Shown: positions 8,084 through 17,224 of the stretch, piece after piece
Layout: each line of letters starts with the position of its first letter
How positions within the stretch are numbered: the first letter of the stretch is position 1
Origin: Betaproteobacteria bacterium
Lineage (GTDB): Bacteria; Pseudomonadota; Gammaproteobacteria; Burkholderiales; SG8-39
Length of the DNA: 55,723 nucleotides
Direction of reading: 5' to 3'
Assembly (NCBI GenBank): GCA_947476535.1
Contig: CANJRC010000012.1
Location: forward strand, 1 to 55,723
Program-made: the position numbers and the translations under genes
Notes under the pieces: generated by a model
The model's input: the letters and a program-made list of their open reading frames with translations, nothing else
Told to the model about the DNA's origin: nothing
The model's database searches: none

Positions 8084-8821
8084 TTACACCGCCATCTTGC
8101 GCGCCAGATCCCTCTTTCCAAAGCTCGCTTTTTTCAAGCGTAGGACGCTCCAGATCAACAATGACCCTGCAACGCAGAACAGCAGGGACAGCCAGGCAAC
8201 CGAACTGATGTCTGCCCAACTCTCGGGGCGCACCCAATCGATCGATTGATTGAAGCCGAATGACGCGGCCAGCGCGTCGAGTTCGAGCACATTCAGAAAA
8301 TTGAGCTTCGACTTCTCGTGAAGTCTGTCAACGCCGCGCTCTCGCGCAAGAGGAGCTGCAACAGTTGCAGCCTCGCGCCCTTCAGGCTCTCTCGTACCGC
8401 TCTTGTCAGTGCCTATCGCAGGCTTGCCCGGTTTAAAACGATTGTCATAGGCTTGACGCGCGTCGGCGTTGATCAGCGTGTCATGGATCCTTTCTATCTC
8501 GGCGTCGATGTCTTTCCACAACAGTGTCCGCCGCATCGGCTGGTACCGGTACCAGAGAGCCAGACAGGCCTGCTCTATCTCGTCTCGACTTGCGTCGCTG
8601 GAGATCCCCAGGAGTTGGTAATAGCAGTGTTCCCCATGTGCACGCATAGTGTCGAAACCATTGTTTGCGATCACTTTAGCCACTGATGTCATCGGCTGCC
8701 CCAGAAACCAATGCGAAAGAATACAGTAGCACGCACTTGTACATTGTCTTGTAAGGTGATCAAGACAGTTGCCATTCGGAGCGTAATCTACGTAGTCCTT
8801 CGCATGCGCTGTCGCAACCAT
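8084..8821 (-). CDS. J-domain-like membrane-anchored protein lacking HPD
   Basis: A 245-residue protein. Residues about 64-125 resemble a J domain (CYYQLLGISSDASRDEIEQA, then IHDTLINADARQAYDNRF). The invariant His-Pro-Asp of the loop is replaced by a YRYQPMRRT stretch, so stimulation of DnaK is doubtful. The N-terminus is cysteine-rich (CLDHLTRQCTSACYC). Near the C-terminus there is one membrane helix (VAWLSLLFCVAGSLLIWSVL) followed by a basic tail. The ATG at 8821 has a strong GAGGAAG ribosome site and lies inside the end of the MFS gene (34-base overlap), suggesting coupling. It may be a scaffold for a membrane complex; this is unproven. Confidence 0.7.
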   Translation of the reverse strand: MVATAHAKDYVDYAPNGNCLDHLTRQCTSACYCILSHWFLGQPMTSVAKVIANNGFDTMRAHGEHCYYQLLGISSDASRDEIEQACLALWYRYQPMRRTLLWKDIDAEIERIHDTLINADARQAYDNRFKPGKPAIGTDKSGTREPEGREAATVAAPLARERGVDRLHEKSKLNFLNVLELDALAASFGFNQSIDWVRPESWADISSVAWLSLLFCVAGSLLIWSVLRLKKASFGKRDLARKMAV

Positions 8822-9966
8822 TGCTTCCTCACGACATAGGTAACCGCAACCTGCGTTGCCGCGAGCGCCCAGAATATGGGGCTCAATCCCAATGCCGCCC
8901 CAATCGCTCCTGACAATAACGGCACGACTGTCTGCATGCTGTTTCCCATCAGGGTCCGCAAGCCCATCACTTCTCCAATACGGTTTGACGGGGCGATCTC
9001 ATACAGCATTGCCTGGGAAGTCGGAGTCGCCATTCCCAATCCCAATCCCAGGCAGAAGGACAAGACGGCCAGGGCCAGGAAGGTATGAACGAGGGCAAAG
9101 CCCGCAAAGCATAGCCCTGCAATGCAGCCCGAGATGATCAGCGTCTGCCAAGGTGTTAAATAGCGCGACATGGGCGCGACCATCATGCGAGACGTAATCG
9201 ACGCAAGCGCGTAGCAACCCACCACCACGCCGATGCTTGAGGCGCTGAGGCCGATCTCTATGCAATAGAGCGGTATGAGGAAGCTGAACAGGTTCCAGGT
9301 GATGTTCAAGACAAGGGACACGGCATAGATCCGGCGCAATTCCGGATTGCGCAACAAACGCCACACGCTCTTTTCGCCAGACCCCGTCCCGGTGCTTTTT
9401 TCATGCTTTTTCTTCATTGGGAATGGCAAGTGCCCGGAGCCGATCACGACCAGAGGGATCAGCGGCAGCATGGCCACCAGCAAAAACGTCTCAGGGTGGC
9501 CCAGGTGATCGATGGAAAATCCCGTTATCAGCGGCGCAATAAAGCTCGAAATCGAAATGCCGACCGAGGCGATACTGAAGTTCTTGACCCGCTCTGCTGG
9601 CGTGCCGTACTCACCGACGAGTGGCTGGTAGGCGATGAAATACACATTGAACAATGTGCCGACCACGGCACTGACGACATAAAGCGCGGCGATATCGCGC
9701 CATACGAATGCGAGGCCTGCACCGGCCACCATTGACGCCGATGCCACCAGCATGGGCGTGCGCGGCCCCACGCGATCGATCCACCTGCCAGCGCTCACCG
9801 ATGTGATCGCGCTCAGAAGCCCGAAAATCCCCATCAGAATGCCCACGGTTGCGAGCGAGGCATGCAGGTGCACTGCGTACAGGGCCACGCCCAATCGCAC
9901 GCTTGAAAAACACAGGTGATTGATCGCGGTCAGCGCAACGAGGCGAAAGAAAGGGGACACGCGCAT
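8788..9966 (-). CDS. Major facilitator superfamily permease
   Basis: A 392-residue inner-membrane transporter with about twelve hydrophobic helices. It shows the MFS loop motif near GRWIDRVGPRTPMLVASAS between helices 2 and 3 and a basic central loop (PFPMKKKHEKSTGTGSGEKS) separating the two halves. The start is the ATG at 9966; a TTG one codon earlier is less likely. It overlaps the J-like gene downstream. The substrate cannot be told. The set resembles sugar- or drug-efflux type MFS proteins of Proteobacteria. Confidence 0.87.
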   Translation of the reverse strand: MRVSPFFRLVALTAINHLCFSSVRLGVALYAVHLHASLATVGILMGIFGLLSAITSVSAGRWIDRVGPRTPMLVASASMVAGAGLAFVWRDIAALYVVSAVVGTLFNVYFIAYQPLVGEYGTPAERVKNFSIASVGISISSFIAPLITGFSIDHLGHPETFLLVAMLPLIPLVVIGSGHLPFPMKKKHEKSTGTGSGEKSVWRLLRNPELRRIYAVSLVLNITWNLFSFLIPLYCIEIGLSASSIGVVVGCYALASITSRMMVAPMSRYLTPWQTLIISGCIAGLCFAGFALVHTFLALAVLSFCLGLGLGMATPTSQAMLYEIAPSNRIGEVMGLRTLMGNSMQTVVPLLSGAIGAALGLSPIFWALAATQVAVTYVVRKQWLRQRMRRTT

Positions 9967-10012
9967 CAAGTCGACGGATGCATGGGATGCGCTGGCGTTG
10001 GCGCGACAGATG

Positions 10013-10834
10013 TCAATCGATCAACGCCCCAACCCAGTGCTTGCCAAAGACGCTGGCCGGATTCATTGCGTAGGTGTTGGGTAGATGATGAACGAAGCAG
10101 CGCTCGTCAATCATCTGGGAATCCAGATGAACCGGGACCACATAGCGGAACCGAAATCCCTCCGGCACACCGGAGAACGCCAACCCCTGGGATGCCCTCT
10201 CGCGGATTTTCCAGGTGCCGAAGTCCGGGTGACTGGACTCTCCGCCCAGGTGCTCGGCCATCGACTCTCGATCGAGAAAGTACATCGCCTGATAGCAGGA
10301 CCGGAGGTTGATGAAACCAATGGTACCGGGTTCATCCACGACAATCGAGCATGTTTCCATTGTTACGGCGCCAATCACATCCGTTGCATACCACTCTGCA
10401 CCCGTAGTCTTGCGCTCCACGCGCAGGATCGCAGGAAGCAATCCAGCGCCACGCAGAAATTCCCTCGCCTCCAACAAGTAGCCTACGGTTTGCTGCCTCA
10501 CCAGCAAATCGTCTTCCTGATACAGAAAATGCGTGAAAGACGGGTCGGCATGCTTTTCGCGCATGACCGGGAAATGCGACCAGGGCAATAGATATGGATG
10601 CCCCAAACCCACTGGAGAAAAAATAGACAGGGTCAATCCGTACTTGTTGCCGAGTCCGGAAATGGCAGCGATCTCCTCCATACCGGTCGCATTGGTGATG
10701 ATCGTGACATCAACCTGCCGGGCCAGGTTCGGGAAGTTGGCGCAAAGCGTTTCGAGGTACTGCAGGCGATCCGGCGCAAAGTGAAACGCCACGCAAATCG
10801 CAAGCTTGATGTCTGGTCGTGCGGAGACGGACAT
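10013..10834 (-). CDS. Glycosyltransferase-like protein, function uncertain
   Basis: A 273-residue soluble protein. The N-terminus (KLAICVAFHFAPDRLQYLETL) and the VDVTIITNATG strand suggest a nucleotide-sugar-type Rossmann fold, and FLYQEDDLLV supplies an acidic cluster like the metal-binding DXD of GT-A glycosyltransferases. The C-terminal half carries several aromatic and His residues (RCFVHHLPNTYAM). No signal peptide or membrane segment is visible. It lies alone between the MFS permease and a Bug receptor gene. Assignment rests on weak motif resemblance. Confidence 0.55.
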   Translation of the reverse strand: MSVSARPDIKLAICVAFHFAPDRLQYLETLCANFPNLARQVDVTIITNATGMEEIAAISGLGNKYGLTLSIFSPVGLGHPYLLPWSHFPVMREKHADPSFTHFLYQEDDLLVRQQTVGYLLEAREFLRGAGLLPAILRVERKTTGAEWYATDVIGAVTMETCSIVVDEPGTIGFINLRSCYQAMYFLDRESMAEHLGGESSHPDFGTWKIRERASQGLAFSGVPEGFRFRYVVPVHLDSQMIDERCFVHHLPNTYAMNPASVFGKHWVGALID

Positions 10835-10886
10835 GGCTAATCAGTGCCGCGGTATCGCATTGGAGTTCTCGTAATCCTGCATCGCA

Positions 10887-11882
10887 TCATTCAATCTTGA
10901 GGTTCTGCGCCTTGACCATGGTACGCCATGACTCAAAGTCGGCCGCAATGAATTGACCAAGCTGCGCCGGTGTTCCCGCCGCCGCCTCCAGCGCATCGCT
11001 TGCGAAGCGCTTGACCACGTCGGCATTTGCGACAATGCGATGCAGTTCCGTGTTCAACCTTGCAATGATTGCCGCTGGCGTTCCTACTGGGACAACGATC
11101 CCGAAATAATTCAGAACATCAAACCCGCGCAGCCCCGACTCCGCCATACTGGGCACATTGGGCAGCGCACTGGAGCGCTTCGCACTGGTGACTGCCAGAG
11201 CCTTCACGCGGCCTTCGCGAATGTGGCCGAGCAACGCCGGGATCGTGCCCGTCACCAACTGGATCTCTCCACTGATCATGTCCGTGGTTGCCGGCGCAAT
11301 GCCTCGGTAGGGAATATGCGTGATGTACACCCCTGCCTTGGCCTGCAATAATTCCAGCACCAGGTGGTTGACGCTGCCCGCCCCCGCCGAGCCGTAGTTA
11401 ACCCGGCCCGGATTCTTGCGCGCAAAAGCCAGCAGCTCGAGCATGGTGTTGGCGGGCACCTTGTTGTTGGCCGCCCATACCAGTGGCCCCGTGGCGATCA
11501 GCGACACTGGTGCGAACTGTGCCACCGGGTCATAGCCTGCATCGTTCACCGAGGCTGCGGTGGTCGTGAATGGAGAAGCGATCAACAGAAGCGTATAGCC
11601 ATCCGGTGCTGCCTGAGCAACCGAGCGTGCACCGATGGCGCCCGAGGCGCCAGTGCGATTTTCCACGATGACCTTTTCATTGAAGCCTTCCGCGAGCTTT
11701 GCACCGAGCAGCCGGCCCATGGCATCGGTGCCCGCCCCGGGGGCAAAAGGAACGACGAGGGTGATCGCTCGGTCCGGGTAATTGGTCGACTGCGCCCTGG
11801 CCTCTGGCAGTATCAGCGACGCACACACTACCGCGAGCATCAATGTTGCAACGAGCACTTGCCGGGAAACTATCGCTTTCAT
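10887..11882 (-). CDS. Tripartite tricarboxylate transporter receptor (Bug family), copy 1
   Basis: A 331-residue periplasmic receptor. A signal peptide (VLVATLMLAVVCASLILPEARA) is followed by the Bug signature YPDRAITLVVPFAPGAGTDA, the VENRTGASGAIG loop, APDGYTLLLI, and GRVNYGSAGAGSVNHL, which together build the ligand pocket for carboxylates. The family captures organic acids for TctAB-type permeases, but no tctA or tctB gene is in this window, so it must use a distant permease or serve in sensing. It is in the same direction as the glycosyltransferase-like gene downstream. Confidence 0.92.
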   Translation of the reverse strand: MKAIVSRQVLVATLMLAVVCASLILPEARAQSTNYPDRAITLVVPFAPGAGTDAMGRLLGAKLAEGFNEKVIVENRTGASGAIGARSVAQAAPDGYTLLLIASPFTTTAASVNDAGYDPVAQFAPVSLIATGPLVWAANNKVPANTMLELLAFARKNPGRVNYGSAGAGSVNHLVLELLQAKAGVYITHIPYRGIAPATTDMISGEIQLVTGTIPALLGHIREGRVKALAVTSAKRSSALPNVPSMAESGLRGFDVLNYFGIVVPVGTPAAIIARLNTELHRIVANADVVKRFASDALEAAAGTPAQLGQFIAADFESWRTMVKAQNLKIE

Positions 11883-12154
11883 GAATTGACTTTCTGCTGT
11901 TCAGGAAAAACACCTGAGAATAGAGCACGATTATTACGGCCGGAAGATCAAACTGTGCCGATCATCGCGATTATACGGTTCGACATTGACGGAGGCCTCG
12001 GGGTGACAGCGGGTGCCACTCTCACGGGCATCACGTAGGTCGGCTGCGAAGCGCAGGGACGCATGCTTTTCAGCGATGGGGGCAATTCGAAAGCCGTGCG
12101 AAAATGGCTTGCCCAGTAAGTCTACGAATTAGTATAGGGACCGACTGCCTGACC

Positions 12155-13636
12155 ATGACCAACGATTCCACAATTCACTGCGACGTCGCCGTTGCCGGTG
12201 GCGCCCTGGCAGGCCTGTCGGCTGCGCTCTTTGCCGCCGGCCAAGGCCGGTCAGTCGTTGTGCTCGAGGCCGGGCAGCGGACTGGCGGGACGGCACTGTT
12301 TTCCGGAGGCGCAATCCACATCGAAGGCAGGCAGGGTTGGGATGAGTATCAAGGCCTCGTGCCCCTCGCCGACCCTGTTCTCGGCAAGATGTTGGCCGAA
12401 CGTTACGAGGAATTCATTCAGTGGCTGGCCTCGACCGGAGCGCCGGGGCGAGTCGGGGAATTGGTCTACAGGGACCGCTCATTCTTCGGCTTCCAGATGG
12501 GTGGCACCTCCATGCCCGTGGGCAAGCTCAAGTTCTTCGACTACCTGCATCAAAGGGTCGAGGAACTCGGCGGCAAGGTCCTGCTCGGCGCTCGAGGCAC
12601 CCGGCTGATCGTCGAGAATGGCCAGGTGAAGGGCATTGTGGCCCATCAGGGCGCGCGCGAGATCACCGTCAGGGCAAGGAGCGTCGTCCTTGCCACTGGA
12701 GGATTCCAGGCCAATCCCGCACTGCTCGAGAAATTTGTCAGCCGCGCTCCGGACCATGTCGCCCAGCGCGCGACTTCCAATGCCCGGGGCGACGGGCTGC
12801 AGATGGCGCTTGATATCGGAGCCAAGCTCAGTCCCCGAATGGAAACATTCTACGGGCACCTGCTGCCGGCACCGCCCTGCAAGATCAATTGGACGCATGG
12901 CTACTACCTCGATCCAATCCTGCTGTCGTCCTACTATGCCAAACACGCCATCGTGGTGAACATCCATGGTGAGCGTTTTGCCGATGAAGGGCCAGGGGAA
13001 ACGAATGCGGTGCTGGCCAACGAGGCCAGCCGGCAGCCGACTGGCGGCCTGTGGGTCATCATGGACAGCACCATCAGGCAGAATTTTGCGCGCTACGAGA
13101 TTCCGCGCGACGCGCTGAAGCGACCGAGCAGCATTCGTCACATCGGCTTCCTGAAATATCTCGGGCTCCTGCGCACGGATGGACGCCTGGTCGTCGCCCT
13201 GGACAGCCTGAGGCTGGCGCGGGATCGTGGCGCCGTCGTCATCGAAGCCAATTCCGTAACTGAGCTTGCGGCGCGGCTAGGGCCTCACGGCGTCAACGAT
13301 GATGGGTTGCAGAAGACCTTGGCTGATTTCAACGCTAAGGTCACCCATGGTGCCGCGATGGAACTGCCAATTCCCAAGACGAAACTGGCCCACAAAATCG
13401 CAACGCCCCCATTCTTCGCCATCAAGGTCGTCGCTGGCGTCAGCCTCACGCACGGCGGGGTGGCAATCAACGCTAAGGCTCAGGTGCTCGACCAGAATGA
13501 TGCGCCAATCCCAGGGCTCTTCGCGGCCCCGGGGACGGCTGGGGGAATTCATCACCTGTATTACGGCGGATCGCATTCAACCTGCGGCGTATTCGGCATG
13601 ATCGCGGGGGAAAGTGCCTCGGCCGCGCTTGGCTGA
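12155..13636 (+). CDS. FAD-dependent oxidoreductase, fumarate reductase/ketosteroid dehydrogenase type
   Basis: A 493-residue flavoprotein. The N-terminal dinucleotide fold is seen as VAVAGGALAGLSAALFAA followed by VVVLEAGQRTGG, and the ATGGFQANPALL segment is typical of the FAD-binding-2 family. The C-terminus has THGGVAINAKAQVLD and GGIHHLYYGGSHSTCGVFG, the FAD-ribityl contact. Such enzymes reduce or dehydrogenate alpha,beta positions of acids, steroids or aromatic ketones. I take the ATG at 12155; an ATG 51 bases upstream is possible. It converges with the amidohydrolase gene, with the repeat copy B between their ends. Confidence 0.87.
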   Translation: MTNDSTIHCDVAVAGGALAGLSAALFAAGQGRSVVVLEAGQRTGGTALFSGGAIHIEGRQGWDEYQGLVPLADPVLGKMLAERYEEFIQWLASTGAPGRVGELVYRDRSFFGFQMGGTSMPVGKLKFFDYLHQRVEELGGKVLLGARGTRLIVENGQVKGIVAHQGAREITVRARSVVLATGGFQANPALLEKFVSRAPDHVAQRATSNARGDGLQMALDIGAKLSPRMETFYGHLLPAPPCKINWTHGYYLDPILLSSYYAKHAIVVNIHGERFADEGPGETNAVLANEASRQPTGGLWVIMDSTIRQNFARYEIPRDALKRPSSIRHIGFLKYLGLLRTDGRLVVALDSLRLARDRGAVVIEANSVTELAARLGPHGVNDDGLQKTLADFNAKVTHGAAMELPIPKTKLAHKIATPPFFAIKVVAGVSLTHGGVAINAKAQVLDQNDAPIPGLFAAPGTAGGIHHLYYGGSHSTCGVFGMIAGESASAALG

Positions 13637-13664
13637 TCCGACAACGCTCCCAATGACCAAGAAT

Positions 13665-13732
13665 TGGTTGCCAATTTCATTTGGCAACCGTCCAATGTGG
13701 GGGAGTATGAGGGGATGTATCCCCTCATATTG
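13665..13732 (-). repeat. Intergenic double-palindrome repeat, copy B
   Basis: This is the reverse-oriented partner of copy A. GGTTGCCAA and TTGGCAACC flank six bases at 13666-13689. GTATGAGGGGAT and ATCCCCTCATAT flank GT at 13705-13730. Read on the minus strand it matches copy A over about 75 bases with a few changes, several of them compensated between stem arms. It lies between two convergent genes, where it could act as a two-way terminator. Confidence 0.8.
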
Positions 13733-13740
13733 AAATGGCT

Positions 13741-14880
13741 CTAAATTTTTAGGCCGTACAGCGCCGCCGCATTTCCACAGACAATTTGCTGCCGGACCTC
13801 GTCCGGCAGGCCTCCGAACTGCTTGTCGATGTACATCTGCGAGTCGGGCCACACGCCGTCGGGATGCGGAAAATCTGATCCCCACATGAGCGAATTCGCT
13901 CCGAGAATGTCGATGAGCCGTAAGCCCGTGGCATCGAATTGGAACGTGGCCTTGCACTGTCGCCGCCAATAGTCCGATGGTTTCATGGGCAGGATGTCCC
14001 GATACTGCTCCTCCCATTGATAGTCCATGCGATCAAGCACATACGGTATCCAGCTCAGTCCCGTCTCGGCGAACACCATGCACAGCTTCGGGAATCGCTC
14101 CAAGGCGCCTCCGAAAATCATGCTGACCAGATGATCGACGGCGGCCAGCGGCATTTTCGTGACCATCAGCGCGTTGGCCGACCTTGCCTCCCGATGGGTC
14201 CAATGAGGCGCAATGGCGGGCGGAATCGGCGGCGTAATGTGAAGGTGGATGGGCAGCCCCGCATCCGACAGCATTTGCCAGAGTGGACCCCACTGTTGTT
14301 CGAATAACGGGATTGCGTTTCCGGACATCGACATTTCCACGCCGCGAATGCCGCCCTGAATCAGATTCTTCGTCTCCGCCAAAGCAGCCTCGACATTGTT
14401 ACCCGCAATCACTCCCAACCCGATCAGTCGCTCCGGATAAGCCTTGCAGAAATCGACCAGCCATTCGTTGTAAATGCGCGACATTTCAGCCGCGGCCTTG
14501 GCATCATTCACGCGGTTGACTGCACCGAGGATGCCGTAGAGAACCTCCGCCTGCACGCCGTCGCGATCCTGATCCTTGATGCGCTGTTGCGGGTCCGTGA
14601 CGCGGCGCGAAGTCCGGCTTTCGTCGCCGTACAGGCCGGTTGCAGCCATGCGGTCTGCGCGCGAGATCATGCCGGGCACGTACTTGCGGCCGAAGGATCC
14701 CATGCCGCACACAAAGCCGAATTGGCCTCCCTGCTTGTTCACCCACTTGCCCCCGTCGTCACCATCGACGATGCGCGGCATGAAGTCGAGCACATCCCTG
14801 GATGCGTTGCTGGTGAACAGATCAGGCGGCAGCCAGCTGAGGTCCAGGTGGCAGTCAGCGGAAATGCAGCGGTAATTCAT
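13741..14880 (-). CDS. Amidohydrolase family 2 (ACMSD-like) protein, copy 1
   Basis: A 379-residue TIM-barrel hydrolase or decarboxylase. The N-terminal metal site reads ISADCHLDLSW, with Asp-Cys-His in place of the usual Asp-x-His-x-His. The central histidines lie in LPIHLHITPP and the late aspartate in WGSDFPHPDGVWPDS, the hallmark of the ACMSD/amidohydrolase-2 group. The start is the ATG at 14880 behind AGAGGACC. In catabolic clusters such enzymes hydrolyse C-C bonds or decarboxylate ring-cleavage acids. Two binding-protein genes lie just upstream in the same direction. Confidence 0.87.
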   Translation of the reverse strand: MNYRCISADCHLDLSWLPPDLFTSNASRDVLDFMPRIVDGDDGGKWVNKQGGQFGFVCGMGSFGRKYVPGMISRADRMAATGLYGDESRTSRRVTDPQQRIKDQDRDGVQAEVLYGILGAVNRVNDAKAAAEMSRIYNEWLVDFCKAYPERLIGLGVIAGNNVEAALAETKNLIQGGIRGVEMSMSGNAIPLFEQQWGPLWQMLSDAGLPIHLHITPPIPPAIAPHWTHREARSANALMVTKMPLAAVDHLVSMIFGGALERFPKLCMVFAETGLSWIPYVLDRMDYQWEEQYRDILPMKPSDYWRRQCKATFQFDATGLRLIDILGANSLMWGSDFPHPDGVWPDSQMYIDKQFGGLPDEVRQQIVCGNAAALYGLKI

Positions 14881-14962
14881 GTGAGGTCCTCTTGAAAAAG
14901 GGTCTGCGGACGGACGCGTTTCGCTGCGTCGACTTGCATTCAATCGAGTGACGCGGATCTCA

Positions 14963-16021
14963 CTATTTCGAAAAAATCACGTCCCACTTCTTCTTGTAGT
15001 CGGCAATCGAGTTGGCGTTGTACACCGAGGGATCGAAGGCCTGGATTGAATTGACATCCGCGCTTCCCGGTATTTTGGGCAGCGGGCTCGCCGACTCTCC
15101 CCGCGAATGCCATGCCGTCTGGCCGCGCGGCGACATCAGGTAGTCCATCAGAACCTGCGATGCATTGGGGCGCCGGCTGCTTGCAATGATTCCGGCGCCC
15201 CAGCGAATGCCCAAGGCGGGGTTCGGGATCACCAGCTTCACCGGTGCGCCGGTTTCAATCAGCTGCATCACGGCTGCGGGGACGCTGAATGCGGTTGCGC
15301 CGATCTCGCCCGATGCCACCGCCTGGGCGTTGGGAACAGCCCCGGTATAGACGCGCGGTCCCTGGGAGGCCATCTTCGCCAGGAAGTCGCCGCCTTGGGT
15401 TTTCTCCAACCACTCGTACCAGGCGACGATGGAGAGCGCCTGCACTCCTGTCGTTCCGAGACGCCCCTTGAACTCCGGCCGCAGTAGGTCCTGATATCCC
15501 GTGACGGGCGATTTGGCAATCGAGGTGTTGTAGGCCATCACGAGTGGCTCAAGCGACAACACTGGAATCGTGTCGCTCAGCAGGTACCTTCCCGGCCAGG
15601 CTTGACGCGATGGCCCGACGGGCTTGCGCAGATTGCCTTCCTTCACGCGATCCTCGAGCCAGAGTAGCTCAACGGTGATCGCGACGTCGCCGCCATCCGA
15701 ACCGGACTGGCGTTCCTGGTCCAGCTTGGTCAGTATCGAATTCCCCGTGATGCGCACCACTTCCAATGTGATGCCCGGGTACGCCTTGGCGAAGTCTGCC
15801 TTGATGCGGTCGTTGATCGAGGGGACGATCTGCGTGTAGAGCGTGACGCTGCCCTCCTTGCGGGCCGCATCCAGGACCGCTGGCCACGAGGACTCCGGCG
15901 CAGTCCGCGCCGTCGCCTGTGCGAATGCCGCACCCGACAGCCCGGCCAGTAGTGCCATAAATAGCCCGACGATCGCGCTCGATCGCAACCCATTCACATT
16001 CCACTCAGCACCCGTGTTCAT
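14963..16021 (-). CDS. Periplasmic binding protein, iron/thiamine (SBP family 1-like) type, copy 1
   Basis: A 352-residue exported receptor. A signal segment (SAIVGLFMALLAGLSGAAFA) precedes WPAVLDAARKEGSVTLYTQI, the typical opening of the Fe3+/thiamine/polyamine-like receptor group. Further features are FAKAYPGITLEVVRITG, AYNTSIAKSP and QDLLRPEFKGRLG. The ATG at 16021 follows GAGGAGGAAGAGG; a TTG five codons earlier is not needed. No permease or ATPase gene is adjacent, so the partner transporter lies elsewhere. It is followed by the amidohydrolase gene, which suggests a shared substrate pathway. Confidence 0.87.
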   Translation of the reverse strand: MNTGAEWNVNGLRSSAIVGLFMALLAGLSGAAFAQATARTAPESSWPAVLDAARKEGSVTLYTQIVPSINDRIKADFAKAYPGITLEVVRITGNSILTKLDQERQSGSDGGDVAITVELLWLEDRVKEGNLRKPVGPSRQAWPGRYLLSDTIPVLSLEPLVMAYNTSIAKSPVTGYQDLLRPEFKGRLGTTGVQALSIVAWYEWLEKTQGGDFLAKMASQGPRVYTGAVPNAQAVASGEIGATAFSVPAAVMQLIETGAPVKLVIPNPALGIRWGAGIIASSRRPNASQVLMDYLMSPRGQTAWHSRGESASPLPKIPGSADVNSIQAFDPSVYNANSIADYKKKWDVIFSK

Positions 16022-16122
16022 CCTCTTCCTCCTCAATCCTCAGGCAGATGCCAGAGGCTCAATTCACATTCGTCTCACTTCATTCACATCGGCTGGCGCA
16101 AGCGCACCAGATGAGTAGCCAC

Positions 16123-17184
16123 CTATTCGTAGCCGAGCAGCTTCGCGATACGGGCCGTGTTCTTTTCCGCATCCGGACTCGGCGCCACATACTGCTTGGG
16201 CAGCGACATGCCGCCATAAACGGAAAGGCTGCCCGGATCGCTGTTCATGACGGCATTGCCCTCTTTCGAGAGCACGTAGTTCACGAACAGGCGGCCCGCG
16301 TTGGGGTTCTTCGACTTGGCCCTGGCTGTGAGCATGACGTGGAATTCGAGCCCGGTGTTGTAGTCCGGCATGACGCTGTCGACCGGGGCGCCCTTGGACT
16401 TTACCGACTGGGTCTGGGAGCCGATGGTCGGCAGATGCACAGCACCTTCGCCTGCGGCCAGTGCCTGCACCGCAGGCACGCCGCTCGCGTAACGGCGAGT
16501 CGACTGCGCACCGATTTGTGCCAGGAACGGTTCACCATATTTGTCGAGCATGGCCGTCCAGAACTCCTGATAGGTCACGGCGCCGCGCGGGTCACCCAGC
16601 AGGATCTGCCCCTTGTACTTCGGGTCGAGCAGATCGCGCCAGTCCTTGGGGAAGTCCTGAGGTTTTAGCTTCTCCGTGTTGTAGGAAATGAGCCACGGTG
16701 AAACCTGGGCAATCGCGGTGGTGCCCCTGTTGAAGCGGGCAGGAAACTCGCCGCTCTTGATGACGGGCAGATTGGCATTGGCGATGGGCTCCGCCCAACC
16801 CTTCTTGATGCTTTCCGCGGCGTAATTCACTGCGGTGGTGCCGCCGGTCAGGATCAAGTCGGCGGCAATGTTCCCCGAGTCGGCTTCGGAGGAATAACGC
16901 TGCAGCAGCGGCCCCGATGTCAATCGGACAAACCCGGCCTTGACGCCATACTTGGCATCGAATGCGTCGGCCACGCGCTTGGCAACCGGCTCGTTGGATG
17001 ACCAGTAGAACGTCAGTTTTCCTTCGGCCTTTGCAGCCTTGATCAGGGTGTCGAGTTCGGCCTGGGCATTCGGGCTTTGCGCGCCGGCAAGCGTCGCCAC
17101 GCCAAACAGCAGGCATGCCACAGTGCCGCGCGCGGCAGTCCTGTCGCCGGTCGATTTCGTCCATCCGAATAGATTCCAATTCAT
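16123..17184 (-). CDS. Periplasmic binding protein, iron/thiamine (SBP family 1-like) type, copy 2
   Basis: A 353-residue exported receptor with a signal region ending near GVATLAGAQ. The mature start ELDTLIKAAKAEGKLTFYW and the segments VRLTSGPLLQRYSSEADSG and LDPKYKGQILLGDPRG closely parallel the receptor at 52113-53147, so the two are paralogues; the copy at 14963 is more distant. The ATG at 17184 follows GGGGGAGCTTGAA. Again no membrane components are nearby. It sits between copy 1 and the TauD-type dioxygenase in one direction, consistent with an uptake-plus-oxidation operon. Confidence 0.87.
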   Translation of the reverse strand: MNWNLFGWTKSTGDRTAARGTVACLLFGVATLAGAQSPNAQAELDTLIKAAKAEGKLTFYWSSNEPVAKRVADAFDAKYGVKAGFVRLTSGPLLQRYSSEADSGNIAADLILTGGTTAVNYAAESIKKGWAEPIANANLPVIKSGEFPARFNRGTTAIAQVSPWLISYNTEKLKPQDFPKDWRDLLDPKYKGQILLGDPRGAVTYQEFWTAMLDKYGEPFLAQIGAQSTRRYASGVPAVQALAAGEGAVHLPTIGSQTQSVKSKGAPVDSVMPDYNTGLEFHVMLTARAKSKNPNAGRLFVNYVLSKEGNAVMNSDPGSLSVYGGMSLPKQYVAPSPDAEKNTARIAKLLGYE

Positions 17185-17224
17185 TTCAAGCTCCCCCATT
17201 CAGTCACTCCCGGTAGCGGTAATT

